Shown here: positions 8,901 through 15,251 of the stretch, in pieces | Layout: each line of letters opens with the position of its first letter | Position numbering within the stretch: the stretch's first letter is position 1 | From: Pseudobdellovibrionaceae bacterium | GTDB lineage: Bacteria; Bdellovibrionota; FAC87; UBA2466 | NCBI GenBank assembly: GCA_023250715.1 | Contig: JAHFAF010000012.1 | Location: 1-39,487, forward strand | Reading direction: 5' to 3' | DNA length: 39,487 nucleotides | Translations under genes and position numbers: made by a program | Notes under the pieces: generated by a model | Databases searched by the model: none | The model's input: the letters and a program-made list of their open reading frames with translations, nothing else | Told to the model about the DNA's origin: nothing

Positions 8901-11421
8901 AAAGCGCGTGCTGTTGACCGTCGGAGTTAATCACGGCGACTTCCACGGCTCCGGCAATGTGGGACTTTGTTGCAAAAGTGAGGCTGGTATCGCTAGCGAG
9001 AACTACATTGCTAGCATCTTCTCCATCCAACGTAATGCGTACACCCGAAGTGAATCCCGTGCCGACGGCAGTTACGGCCGTTCCGCCATTAGAGGTTCCA
9101 TGATCTGGGGAAATGCTCGTCAAATGCGGGGCCGGAAAGAGGATATAAGTGTACGGTGAAGTGCCTGACTGCCCATCCGTATTCAACACGCGAACGTCTA
9201 CGCTTCCCGCCGCCTCATGCCGCGGAACTTGGCAAACCAATTGGGTAGAACTTACTCGGGTGGTGTCCGTACAGGGCAATCCCCCGACGAATATCTGAAT
9301 TCCCGATAGAAAGTTTGTTCCCGAAACGGTGATATTATTTCCACCGCCCGTAGAGCCAGAGGCCGGGACTACTGCGGAAATGGACGGGGCTGGAACGGTG
9401 ACAAATCGATAAGATCCCAACAAGGAGCCGACGTTCCCGTCCGTGTTCGTTACGGCAACATCTACGGTGCCCGTTGCGTGCTCCGGTGTCTTGCAAGAAA
9501 TTTGCGTATCACTATCGACCACCACGTTGGAAGCACTGTCATTTCCGAATTTGACCGTCGCCCCAAAAACAAACCCGGTTCCCGTAATCGTGACGATCGT
9601 TCCGCCTCCGATAGTTCCAGAAACCGGCGAAAGGGACGTAACGGAAGGAGCAGGAAGACTAACGTAATTGAATCCATCGGCTTTCGCGCCCGATCGAAGA
9701 TCCGTATTTGTTACTTTGACCTCCGCGATCCCAGCCGCGTGAGGCGAAGTAAGACAGCTCATCTGGGAAGAGGAAATCAAAATAGAGTGAGAACAGGGTT
9801 GCCCGCCAACCTGAATGTTCGCTCCATTCAAGAATCCGGATCCGTTCACGGTAATCGGAGTGCTGCCACCTGTCGTGCCTTGCGCAGGGATCACTTGGGT
9901 GACTGTCGGCGGATCGGAGTCGGAGTAGGTGAAGGCATTACTCAGCTCGGAAAATTGCCCGTCGGTATTGGTAACCCTCGCCGCAACAGCTCCCGCGGCA
10001 TGGTTCCGCGTAAGGCAGGTCAGCTTAATGGAAGATTCGACGACAACATCGTCGCAGATACTATTATCGAGTTTCGCAATAGCACCCGGAAGGAAGTTAA
10101 GACCATTAATAACGATCTGCGTTCTACCACCTGTCGTGCCTTGAGCAGGAACGACGGATAAGACAGCCGGCGCAGGAGGAGTGCCGTAGGTGAACCCACC
10201 GCTTAGAGTTCCGGATTGGAAATCACTGTTTGTGAAAACAACGGAAACCGGCCCTTCGGCGTGCGCTGGAGTAACACAACTTGCTTCCGTCGAAGAACGG
10301 ACGACTGCGGAGCCGCAGGGAGTGCCATCTAGAAAAATTGTTGCCGAGGGATAAAAATTCGATCCCCGCAGGGTAATACTGGTTCCGCCGCCCTTGGTTC
10401 CCGTATTCGGAACCACCTGACTGACCTGAGGAGGCGAAACGACGACATAGGTGAAGCCCGCACCCAATGTAGCTTTCTGTCCGTCGTCACTATTTGTGAC
10501 CTCGACGGCCACAGCACCAGCGGCATGCGTGGAAGAGTTGCAAAGAATTGTCGTGCTAGTGAGACTCGTAATCACGCAAGGGGATCCGCCAAAGGAAACG
10601 GAGGCTCCCGGCTTGAAGTTTTTACCGACGAGAGTCATCGGAGTTCCGCCGCCGGCAAGACCCGATGTTGGACTAACGCTGGAAAGAGTCGGCCCGGCTT
10701 GGTATCGATAACCTCCCACTAACAATGAAGTTTGATTATCGTCGCTAATGTATTCGACATCCACCGTAAGAGCTTCGCTCACGGCCGGAGTGGTACATCG
10801 TACTCGGGTTCCCGAATCCACGCTCACGGAAAGACAATCTTGGTTTCCGATTCGTACGGCACCCCCAGAAGAAAATCCTGATCCCGTAAGAGTGACTTCC
10901 GTTCCGCCCGAGATCCGGCCGGCTACGGGGCTCACGGAGGCCAACAGGGGAGAGGCACGCCCCGTAACGCTGACCTGAACCGACTGACTAGATAGCCCGT
11001 CGTTAAAGCCCAGAATCATTTGCGAAGAAAAAGACCCGCCGATTTCGGGGGAAAACTCGACGATAACGGTGCAGTGTTCATTTCCTTTCAAAGTCGATTC
11101 GCACGTACCGCCCTGGCCCGGAAAGGACCCGCCTACGAAATACCAGGGCGAGGCGACGCTGCCCTCGAGGTGCGTGGCCACCTTGTCCCCGTCGTTAGTG
11201 ATGACAAAAACTATGTTGGAAGATTGACCGACGTGAAGCGTGCCGAAGGGGAAAGAATGGGAATCCGTGGATTGAATCGAATTGCTACTGATTTTCAGAA
11301 GAGCAAGTTGAGTCTCGATTCCGGGACTGAACACACCGGCGTTCTTGAATCGCTGGCAGGAAGAAAAAGCCAGGACACAAATCAGCCCAAGCGCAAAAAT
11401 GTTACGAGTCGATGGCACCAC
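703..11421 (-). CDS. Giant exported, probable lipoprotein: Hydin/ASPM-like N-terminal domain, about 30 tandem IPT/TIG domains, 14 C-terminal Kelch-like repeats
   Basis: 3572-aa ORF. N-terminal signal with lipobox-like FSSC. Repeated 'P.v.SvsP..G...GGt.vtitGtgF......v..g...C.......t.i.C.tp.h..G.v.V.vtN.dgq......aFtY' units. C-terminal 14x 'R.gH.aVWTGrem.vWGG....yDP..d.W'. GTG start. Confidence 0.95.
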   Translation of the reverse strand: MVPSTRNIFALGLICVLAFSSCQRFKNAGVFSPGIETQLALLKISSNSIQSTDSHSFPFGTLHVGQSSNIVFVITNDGDKVATHLEGSVASPWYFVGGSFPGQGGTCESTLKGNEHCTVIVEFSPEIGGSFSSQMILGFNDGLSSQSVQVSVTGRASPLLASVSPVAGRISGGTEVTLTGSGFSSGGAVRIGNQDCLSVSVDSGTRVRCTTPAVSEALTVDVEYISDDNQTSLLVGGYRYQAGPTLSSVSPTSGLAGGGTPMTLVGKNFKPGASVSFGGSPCVITSLTSTTILCNSSTHAAGAVAVEVTNSDDGQKATLGAGFTYVVVSPPQVSQVVPNTGTKGGGTSITLRGSNFYPSATIFLDGTPCGSAVVRSSTEASCVTPAHAEGPVSVVFTNSDFQSGTLSGGFTYGTPPAPAVLSVVPAQGTTGGRTQIVINGLNFLPGAIAKLDNSICDDVVVESSIKLTCLTRNHAAGAVAARVTNTDGQFSELSNAFTYSDSDPPTVTQVIPAQGTTGGSTPITVNGSGFLNGANIQVGGQPCSHSILISSSQMSCLTSPHAAGIAEVKVTNTDLRSGAKADGFNYVSLPAPSVTSLSPVSGTIGGGTIVTITGTGFVFGATVKFGNDSASNVVVDSDTQISCKTPEHATGTVDVAVTNTDGNVGSLLGSYRFVTVPAPSISAVVPASGSTGGGNNITVSGTNFLSGIQIFVGGLPCTDTTRVSSTQLVCQVPRHEAAGSVDVRVLNTDGQSGTSPYTYILFPAPHLTSISPDHGTSNGGTAVTAVGTGFTSGVRITLDGEDASNVVLASDTSLTFATKSHIAGAVEVAVINSDGQQHALSNAFTFILPPNVGSVSPSSGSTSGGQSLTITGNDFKDGATVQLGSKSCTPVLFDSASQLRCTSPSQTDEGSYTITVVNPDGQSSSKTGLFTYVFPPPSLTSLSVSEGALVGGTSVDLNGGGFRSPVSVKFGNKSVSNVTFVDSTKVTIITPSQEVAGGVDVELTNGDGQKRSLTSAFTYKDAPTLDTVTPATGLANVNTLLTITGVGLNELSTVKVDGRPCTSVAVLETNTKISCVAPTGTASATAVDLVVTDSFNQSRTKPQAFRYTSPPPTLSGADILEGPLAGGSLVTLTGANFVTGASVKVGAIAAPDTTVVDSTHVRFHTPGVAQAVSATIELTNADAQVVTYPQPFIYKDAPIIDSVTPATGLSGGGSVLTIVGSGLRSTDTVKLIGAAEIGSGSNCGPVNLVVTNTTISCVTSSHAAGVVNVVVTDSYGQVRVKLSAFQYVNPAPTLSGADVLEGPLAGGTLVTLTGTGFLGSSVKVGGVSSSDPVVVDSTHVRFHTPPATAAASSSIELTNSDGQNVTYPQNFVYKDAPVVDSVAPATGTVLGGTVLTIVGTGLRSSDTVKLIGAAELGSGSSCGPVNLVATNTTISCVTSVHGAGQVNVVVTDSYGQSRVKQNAFTYTNPPPTLSGADVLEGPMAGGTLVTLTGTGFLSGASVKVGGISSTDPVVVDSTHVSFHTPAATTAGNATIQLTNGDGQIVEYPLPFVYKDAPVVDTVVPAIGLVGGGDALTINGSGLRSSDTVILKSTTDTVGVACGPVNVVVPSTKITCLTGAHAAGLVNVVVTDAFGQARTKLSAFTYLNAAPTLTGINIQAGPPAGGTDFTLTGTGFFGTVSVAFGGAGATTVVRVNGTTVTGKTPAGPDLTSPPIVLTNGDGQTASLSGQFTYRNPPHVTSVSPNHGSTGGGTSITITGTGFLASPTVQIDGKAVTGVVRVNDTTITAVTPRNTAIGAKGVFIQNSDNQSDTLSGGYTYEISSAPSIATVLPVAGNPAPVVPTILTITGTNFLSGVSVKVADVDCPIVTFSATILTCAAANHALSGTTPFPADVKITNLDDQNTIRTGAFIYRMAPDATGINPGSGPVAGNAVVTITGLRFYPNAQVKFKLGNSEALATSVVVVNENTITARTPASPTNGTGVMDVVVINEEGQSDSTSPSYFYAPPPTLTSISPTIGNSAGGSLVTITGTNILDTSTAEINGLPCTNPIPNPPLSMTCLTPAFSGGVNPASVAIKNPGPQTATNGAVLFTYKSNFTVDGIALSGGAIAGGTHVTISGSGFFPGVTVTFVNPGTGAQAVATNVQVVSANSITADTPPPPSGLVIPGATHVKVTFGLDLSGQLSNGYTYQRAPTVSGTNPTSGTSGGGTSVVISGADFLPSPAVSIGGVNCPVTSSSGTSITCETGAHAVGGAPVVVTNWDTQSSSNNVQYSYVNSPAPTIISRTPTAGPVAGGASMTIDGTGFLPKLTVDFGGAFVAPSDLSITSTQITAKIPAHASGTVTVTVKNTDNKTATTTYDYNLAPALSSLSVTSGDPAGGFSIDVLGSNFITKPTVKLNGSALAASFVTFVNSGKLTVSMPAHTEGAVAVTLVNPDGQTTSGALTFTYRFAPVISGVTPAGGAVEGGTEITLSGSKFSTGATVALVTSSGDKPCAVNGALSNDTQIVCTTSSLWYEELVGARVQNSDGQTKVLSATFKYQYAPSVGSVDPWALSTDGTIDGVAPMVVTINGNYFLTSPALPTVSYQNMNGSITTSACTVTSATSTQIQCNLAPHPPADYASVTVTNWDGQSVTRTYVGYFHERPGITSISPPSGTTLGGTPLTISGTNFPAVSVTIGGQICEITGSSYNQVQCTTPPGVKGAASLVLTNSQNLRTIGTFTYAPPPTLTSLTPAFGQSGTSITLTGAEFSSPTVLIGGSDSPAVNGTVCPIVGTPTSTQIICTVPSGAIGPADVIVKNGDNQVSSNHASAPKFIYDGQAWVTMSSSPLSGVSKIQSSVVWTGSQMIVWGGTMSVQVGAMYDPITDSWTSTPVTANTPTPRQDHTAVWTGREMIVWGGQAHEGSSYPAVNNGGRFDPVSQTWIKTTTTGAPSPKMMHVAVWTGKHMLVWGGSSGSAAPGGMYDPSKDANGNSVNAWTAMSTTNAPTGYSIGYWAGNIGVWTGKELVVWGGDGGSCFAGTDVGGRFDPYDGPNGTWRSTTMAGAPTKRQGHSMVWTGREVLVWGGISGYTGGGCPGATYFNDGRRYDPVNDIWSPMTVSGAPTVRAGVQAQWTGKQLVIWGGYNGTGGAATNTGGLYDPSLDNAAGTSTTAWTTMVNPAAEVVGRAAYASAWTGKEFLMWGGWNGGAVGTGARYTPPITNLSNTWVQISSTNGTGAPEARYGHAAVWTGSKMIIWGGNTDVSTYLGTGGIYDPATDSWSAVDISDINAPTARNGFSYAWTGRHMIIWGGSSTAGYLGDGAMFDPVGTGASTWIAIENTGAPSARFGHLSVWTGREFIVWGGSGNYEFDPVSNSSTQAKVSGARLDPYNGFSVGGVGTWTTMSTTNVPTSRYGGASVVWTGRDMIIWGGGFSNGSNTGGKYSPDTDTWVTTTTTGAPSARTNHVAVWTGRRMLIWGGGYKLTDGAMYDPYSGGYSGQGSWVAMSNTNVPVGRVLLYDSVNTIPSVWTGSKLFIYGATDGSLYQGQTKLFDPNVGANGTWYDGAFATAYRRGHSGVFTGRQVILWGGNCNGNLNTGYSYTP
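2990..10960 (-). repeat. Tandem IPT/TIG repeat region, about 30 units of about 88 aa
   Basis: Thirty successive 'P..(S/T)..P..G...GG' starts ending in '(F/Y)xY' counted in the translation. Confidence 0.88.
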
Positions 11422-11531
11422 GCCCGTTAAGTCCCTTTTGAAATCGAGTCAATTTTGGAATGAATTCGGATGTAGCAGAAATGGGGAGCAGAACGATAAA
11501 CGCGCAACGAGGAACTTGCTACAGTAGCATT

Positions 11532-11560
11532 ATTATACGGGAATTGCCTTACTGCGTCAA
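11532..11560 (-). promoter_or_regulatory. Sigma70-type promoter for the giant IPT/Kelch gene
   Basis: Minus-strand sequence TTGACG-N17-TATAAT (forward: attata...cgtcaa), about 110 nt upstream of the GTG start at 11421. Confidence 0.75.
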
Positions 11561-11617
11561 TGAAGCGATGACATTTAGTAGTGTATTTTCAGATGGTTAC
11601 AGTGGTCAATTATGAAG

Positions 11618-12628
11618 CTAAGGGGAAGAGAAGGTATAGAGTAGGCCTAGCCCTCCCCCTGCCCAAAATCTAGCTTGGTTCAGAATCGTGTTGCGCGTGA
11701 GTTGATAACTGTAGTGCCCGCCGATTTTGATCCAGACTTCGTCGGAGAGAGTGGCATAAGCGCTGATATCCACCCCATGTGCGTAACCGGAAAAAGAACT
11801 CACCTCGCTGGAAAGGGTGGAGAGAAAATAACTTCCGTATCCCATCACTCCTATCGTCAGCGCTTTGGAAAGAGGCTCTTCATAACTCAACCTCAAACCA
11901 ACAGAAGTTGCGGGCACATCGAAAATAGCCAAGTTGTCAGTGCTCACCTCGCGAACAAAGGGAAGTTCTTCGAGATCGAGCTTCAGTCCCAATCGGAAAC
12001 GGTGGCTTGAAAACGGATACCACCCGAGATCCAACTCACCGCCCACCAGATTGAGCTGATTCACAGGGAGCGCTTGCCCTTCCGGTGCGATCATTTCGTA
12101 ATGTTGGAGCCCGACACCCAAACGAAGATCAACTTTAGCGGAAAGAGGAACGAATCCCGCGATATCGACGCCATATATCGTCGGAGAATCCGATGCGGCC
12201 GCCCCTCCCCCCGTGGCGTTGTCTTGGAAGGAGGTATCACTCACCGCAAAATACGGATCGATGAGAATGCGCGTTTGCCGGGAGAACGAAGTTGTTAAAC
12301 TACTCTTGCCATTTACAGAAGCAATTTGCCGAACGATTAATTTCTCGCGCACGCGAGGATCCTTTACCTCGCCCTTGAGCTCTTTCAATACAGACTGGTC
12401 CGAAATTTTTAGGACCGTTCTCCGCACTTTCTCCAAAATTTGATCCTGCGCATTCGCGGGATAAAGCGGGAGCATCTTGTCCAAAAGAAGAAGGAGCTTG
12501 GGATAATCCTCGTTCTTCATCGCTGCTTTCGCATCTCGAATGAGCAGCGCTTTCTGGGAATCACTGGGATCGGCAAACGCCGGCGTCGCCAGAAAAAACA
12601 GGGTCAGAATGTGCGCCCAAGCTCCCAT
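11618..12628 (-). CDS. Exported protein, probable outer-membrane beta-barrel
   Basis: 336-aa ORF with signal peptide (MGAWAHILTLFFLATPAFADPS), a short helical segment, then alternating amphipathic strands (VDLRLGVGLQHYEM, HRFRLGLKLDLEE, ALTIGVMGYGSYFLS, VWIKIGGHYSYQL) ending in GGGLGLLYTFSSP. Confidence 0.7.
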   Translation of the reverse strand: MGAWAHILTLFFLATPAFADPSDSQKALLIRDAKAAMKNEDYPKLLLLLDKMLPLYPANAQDQILEKVRRTVLKISDQSVLKELKGEVKDPRVREKLIVRQIASVNGKSSLTTSFSRQTRILIDPYFAVSDTSFQDNATGGGAAASDSPTIYGVDIAGFVPLSAKVDLRLGVGLQHYEMIAPEGQALPVNQLNLVGGELDLGWYPFSSHRFRLGLKLDLEELPFVREVSTDNLAIFDVPATSVGLRLSYEEPLSKALTIGVMGYGSYFLSTLSSEVSSFSGYAHGVDISAYATLSDEVWIKIGGHYSYQLTRNTILNQARFWAGGGLGLLYTFSSP

Positions 12629-12714
12629 ACAATACGCGGACCCGCGCTTCTTCGTATCGGCAAAAAACGTAACTTTCTTAAGGGCTTTCTTAAGGGCTTG
12701 GGATTACCGGGCGC

Positions 12715-12859
12715 CTTTTTCGGGGCGGCTCCAAACGGCGAGAGATAAAAGCGATTTAATGCTGAATGTCCTTGACGGTTTTTTGAGGATATCGACGAGT
12801 ATTTTGGAAAATAGCGTAAGAAGCCACTCTCTCGATGACAGGAGTCGCCCCGAAAAAAG
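12715..12859. repeat. Imperfect long inverted repeat / hairpin in intergenic DNA
   Basis: CTTTTTCGGGGCGGCTCC (12715-12732) pairs with GGAGTCGCCCCGAAAAAAG (12841-12859), with one G-U pair and one extra A. An inner arm CGAGAGA (12739-12745) pairs with TCTCTCG (12828-12834). Confidence 0.6.
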
Positions 12860-12995
12860 AGAAGGTCCAAAAACCATGAAAATCGACGAAGCAACCCCTA
12901 CCACCCAAAAGACTCGCCGATCCCCCCCAGCCTAAGCTAGTCTGCGACAGTGGTGACATTTTGTGTCCTAGCGCACGCTGTGTTAGCTTACGAAA

Positions 12996-14135
12996 ATGGA
13001 AATGGCTGACGAGACCTTTCAACGATTCTCCGAACTCGACCTCCCGGAGGCCCTTCACCGAGGCCTCGAAAAGATGAAATTTACGGAGCCAACGCCCGTA
13101 CAGGCCGCGACCATTCCAACGGCTCTAAAGGGCAAGGATGTGATGGGAATCGCGCAAACGGGAACGGGAAAGACGGCTGCTTTCGGAATTCCCATGTTGA
13201 CGAGGCTTCACGACGATCGTTACCCGATTGGCCTCGTATTGGCTCCCACTCGGGAGCTCGCGGCTCAGATTCATAAGGTGCTCGAGCAAATGGCGGGGCA
13301 AGGCCTGAAGATAAATGGCTCGCTCGTGGTAGGAGGGGAGTCCTTTCGAAAGCAGTCCAATCAATACGATAGAGGGATTGATTACATCGTAGCCACACCC
13401 GGCCGCCTCATCGATCATTTGCGACAAAAAAGTGTTTCATTGGAGAGAGCGGAAATTCTTGTCTTGGATGAAGTGGATAGAATTCTCGATATGGGGTTTG
13501 CTCCCCAGATTGAAGAAATCATGCGCCACGTTCCGAAAAAGCGCCAAACCATGCTCTTTTCGGCCACCCTCCCCCCGGAAATTCAAAACTTAGCGGCACG
13601 ATTTCTTCACCACCCCCTTCATGTAAGCATAGGTGGGCCCGTCGCAAAGCCCGTCGATCAGATCGAAGAACAGACGGTGGAAACGACAGCCGCGGCAAAA
13701 CAAGGTTTGTTGATCAAGCATCTGCAGGAAAAAAAGGGGAAGGTTCTTATTTTCGTAAAAACGAAGGATCGCTGCGAAATTCTATTCAAGGTTCTGAACC
13801 GCGAGGGATTCGGCTGCGTTCGCCTGCATGGGGATTGTTCTCAAGGCGAGAGAAAAAAGGCGCTCGAGGACTTCAAGCAGGGGCGCCCCGCCATTATGGT
13901 CGCCACCGATCTGGCCGGCCGCGGAATTGATATCGTCGATATCGAGCATGTGATCAATTACGATCTTCCCCATAGCCGCGAGGACTACATCCACCGCATC
14001 GGCCGAACAGCGCGGGCTGGAAGATCGGGAACGGCGCTAAATTTTCTCACCCCTGGCGATATCGACGGCTATTACGCTATCATGAACAAGAAAGCCCCCA
14101 AGCGAGTAGTATTCCGGTCCCATCGCAAGAGGTAA
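12996..14135 (+). CDS. DEAD-box family ATP-dependent RNA helicase (motif II = DEVD)
   Basis: Q-motif FTEPTPVQ, motif I AQTGTGKT, Ia PTRELAAQ, Ib TPGR, II LDEVD, III SAT, IV VLIFVKT, V ATDLAGRGIDI, VI HRIGRTARAG. Confidence 0.96.
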   Translation: MEMADETFQRFSELDLPEALHRGLEKMKFTEPTPVQAATIPTALKGKDVMGIAQTGTGKTAAFGIPMLTRLHDDRYPIGLVLAPTRELAAQIHKVLEQMAGQGLKINGSLVVGGESFRKQSNQYDRGIDYIVATPGRLIDHLRQKSVSLERAEILVLDEVDRILDMGFAPQIEEIMRHVPKKRQTMLFSATLPPEIQNLAARFLHHPLHVSIGGPVAKPVDQIEEQTVETTAAAKQGLLIKHLQEKKGKVLIFVKTKDRCEILFKVLNREGFGCVRLHGDCSQGERKKALEDFKQGRPAIMVATDLAGRGIDIVDIEHVINYDLPHSREDYIHRIGRTARAGRSGTALNFLTPGDIDGYYAIMNKKAPKRVVFRSHRKR

Positions 14136-14138
14136 TGA

Positions 14139-14531
14139 ATGCCCGACGACAAAAAAGATGACAATTATTGGAAGGGTAAACTTTCCCCGGAAGAATTCCA
14201 GATCACACGAAAAAAGGGGACTGAGCGAGCCTTCACGGGGGAGTACAACGCTTGTAAAGATCCCGGAACCTACCTCTGCAAGTGTTGCGGTGAGCCTCTA
14301 TTTTCCTCCGATGCCAAATTCGATTCTGGGACCGGATGGCCGAGCTTCTTCAAGCCGTTGGAGAAACAGGTCGAGTCCGAAGATGATTCCAGTTTTTTCA
14401 TGAAACGCACCGAAGTGCATTGCCGCAAATGCGGCGCACACCTGGGCCACGTTTTCGACGATGGACCGGAGCCCACCGGAAAACGCTACTGTATCAATTC
14501 CCTTTCTTTGAAGCTCGAGAAGAAGACGTAG
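14139..14531 (+). CDS. msrB: Peptide methionine (R)-S-oxide reductase MsrB (cytosolic)
   Basis: Zn-binding CKCCGEP and [21 protein letters not shown], catalytic RYCINSLSL. Starts just after the helicase stop. Confidence 0.95.
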   Translation: MPDDKKDDNYWKGKLSPEEFQITRKKGTERAFTGEYNACKDPGTYLCKCCGEPLFSSDAKFDSGTGWPSFFKPLEKQVESEDDSSFFMKRTEVHCRKCGAHLGHVFDDGPEPTGKRYCINSLSLKLEKKT

Positions 14532-15156
14532 AAGGATCAAGAACCGATCTTTGAGTATCGACCATCTTTACATAGATCCGCGCCATATCGACCGCATCAC
14601 TGAGTGCCGTATGAAGCGCCCCTTCGCGGATTCCATAATGCTTGATGATTTTCGACGTCGAGGCGGTTCCCTGCGGCAGGACTCCGCAATCGATAAGAAA
14701 CCTTGCCGCTCCCGTCACGTCGATCGTGTGGTGATGGAATCTTTGATTCATAAATTCCCAGCCAAACGTTCGCGTCAATAATGGAATATCGAGTGCACTC
14801 AAACTTTTTCCAAGAAGAATGGGGCGTTCTCCACCGAAAAATTTCTTAATCTTCGGTGAATCGAGATAGTCCGCCACTTCCTGGCGCAGTTTGGATACTG
14901 CAATACCATCGGAATTAGCCCGGCGAATAAGCCCTTCATTGTGCTCGATCACCCAGGGGTTTAACCTGGGCTTCAACTCCTCGAAGGCGGGGCACTGCAC
15001 GAGCCACTCCACCCCGGATTCCTCGAGCACAAGGCCTTCTTGCACATCGATCGGAACAAATGCCAACTGAATCAGGAGGCAATCCTCGGTTAACCCAGTG
15101 GCTTCGGTATCAAGACTCAAGTAGCGATGAGTATTCGGATCGGCCATTTGAGCCAA
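14494..15156 (-). CDS. DnaQ/RNase T-like DEDD 3'-5' exonuclease
   Basis: ExoI motif '[11 protein letters not shown]' and C-terminal '[19 protein letters not shown]' (H...D, ExoIII-like). Converges on msrB with a 38-bp 3' overlap. Confidence 0.8.
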   Translation of the reverse strand: MAQMADPNTHRYLSLDTEATGLTEDCLLIQLAFVPIDVQEGLVLEESGVEWLVQCPAFEELKPRLNPWVIEHNEGLIRRANSDGIAVSKLRQEVADYLDSPKIKKFFGGERPILLGKSLSALDIPLLTRTFGWEFMNQRFHHHTIDVTGAARFLIDCGVLPQGTASTSKIIKHYGIREGALHTALSDAVDMARIYVKMVDTQRSVLDPSTSSSRASKKGN

Positions 15157-15251
15157 TATTCACCTAATGCTCGTCAACCGGCAAGTTCTCTGGGATTCCG
15201 AGTCCATTTGGGGTGACGACGCGTTACCGGCCGCAGACTCCTCAAGAATGG

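Noticed and set aside
12715-12859. 6S RNA identity for the intergenic hairpin
   Set aside because: Length and long hairpin are compatible, but I cannot see the expected asymmetric central bubble; left as an unassigned structure.
13081-13427. Minus-strand ORFs within the helicase gene
   Set aside because: Antisense to a gene with all canonical DEAD-box motifs.
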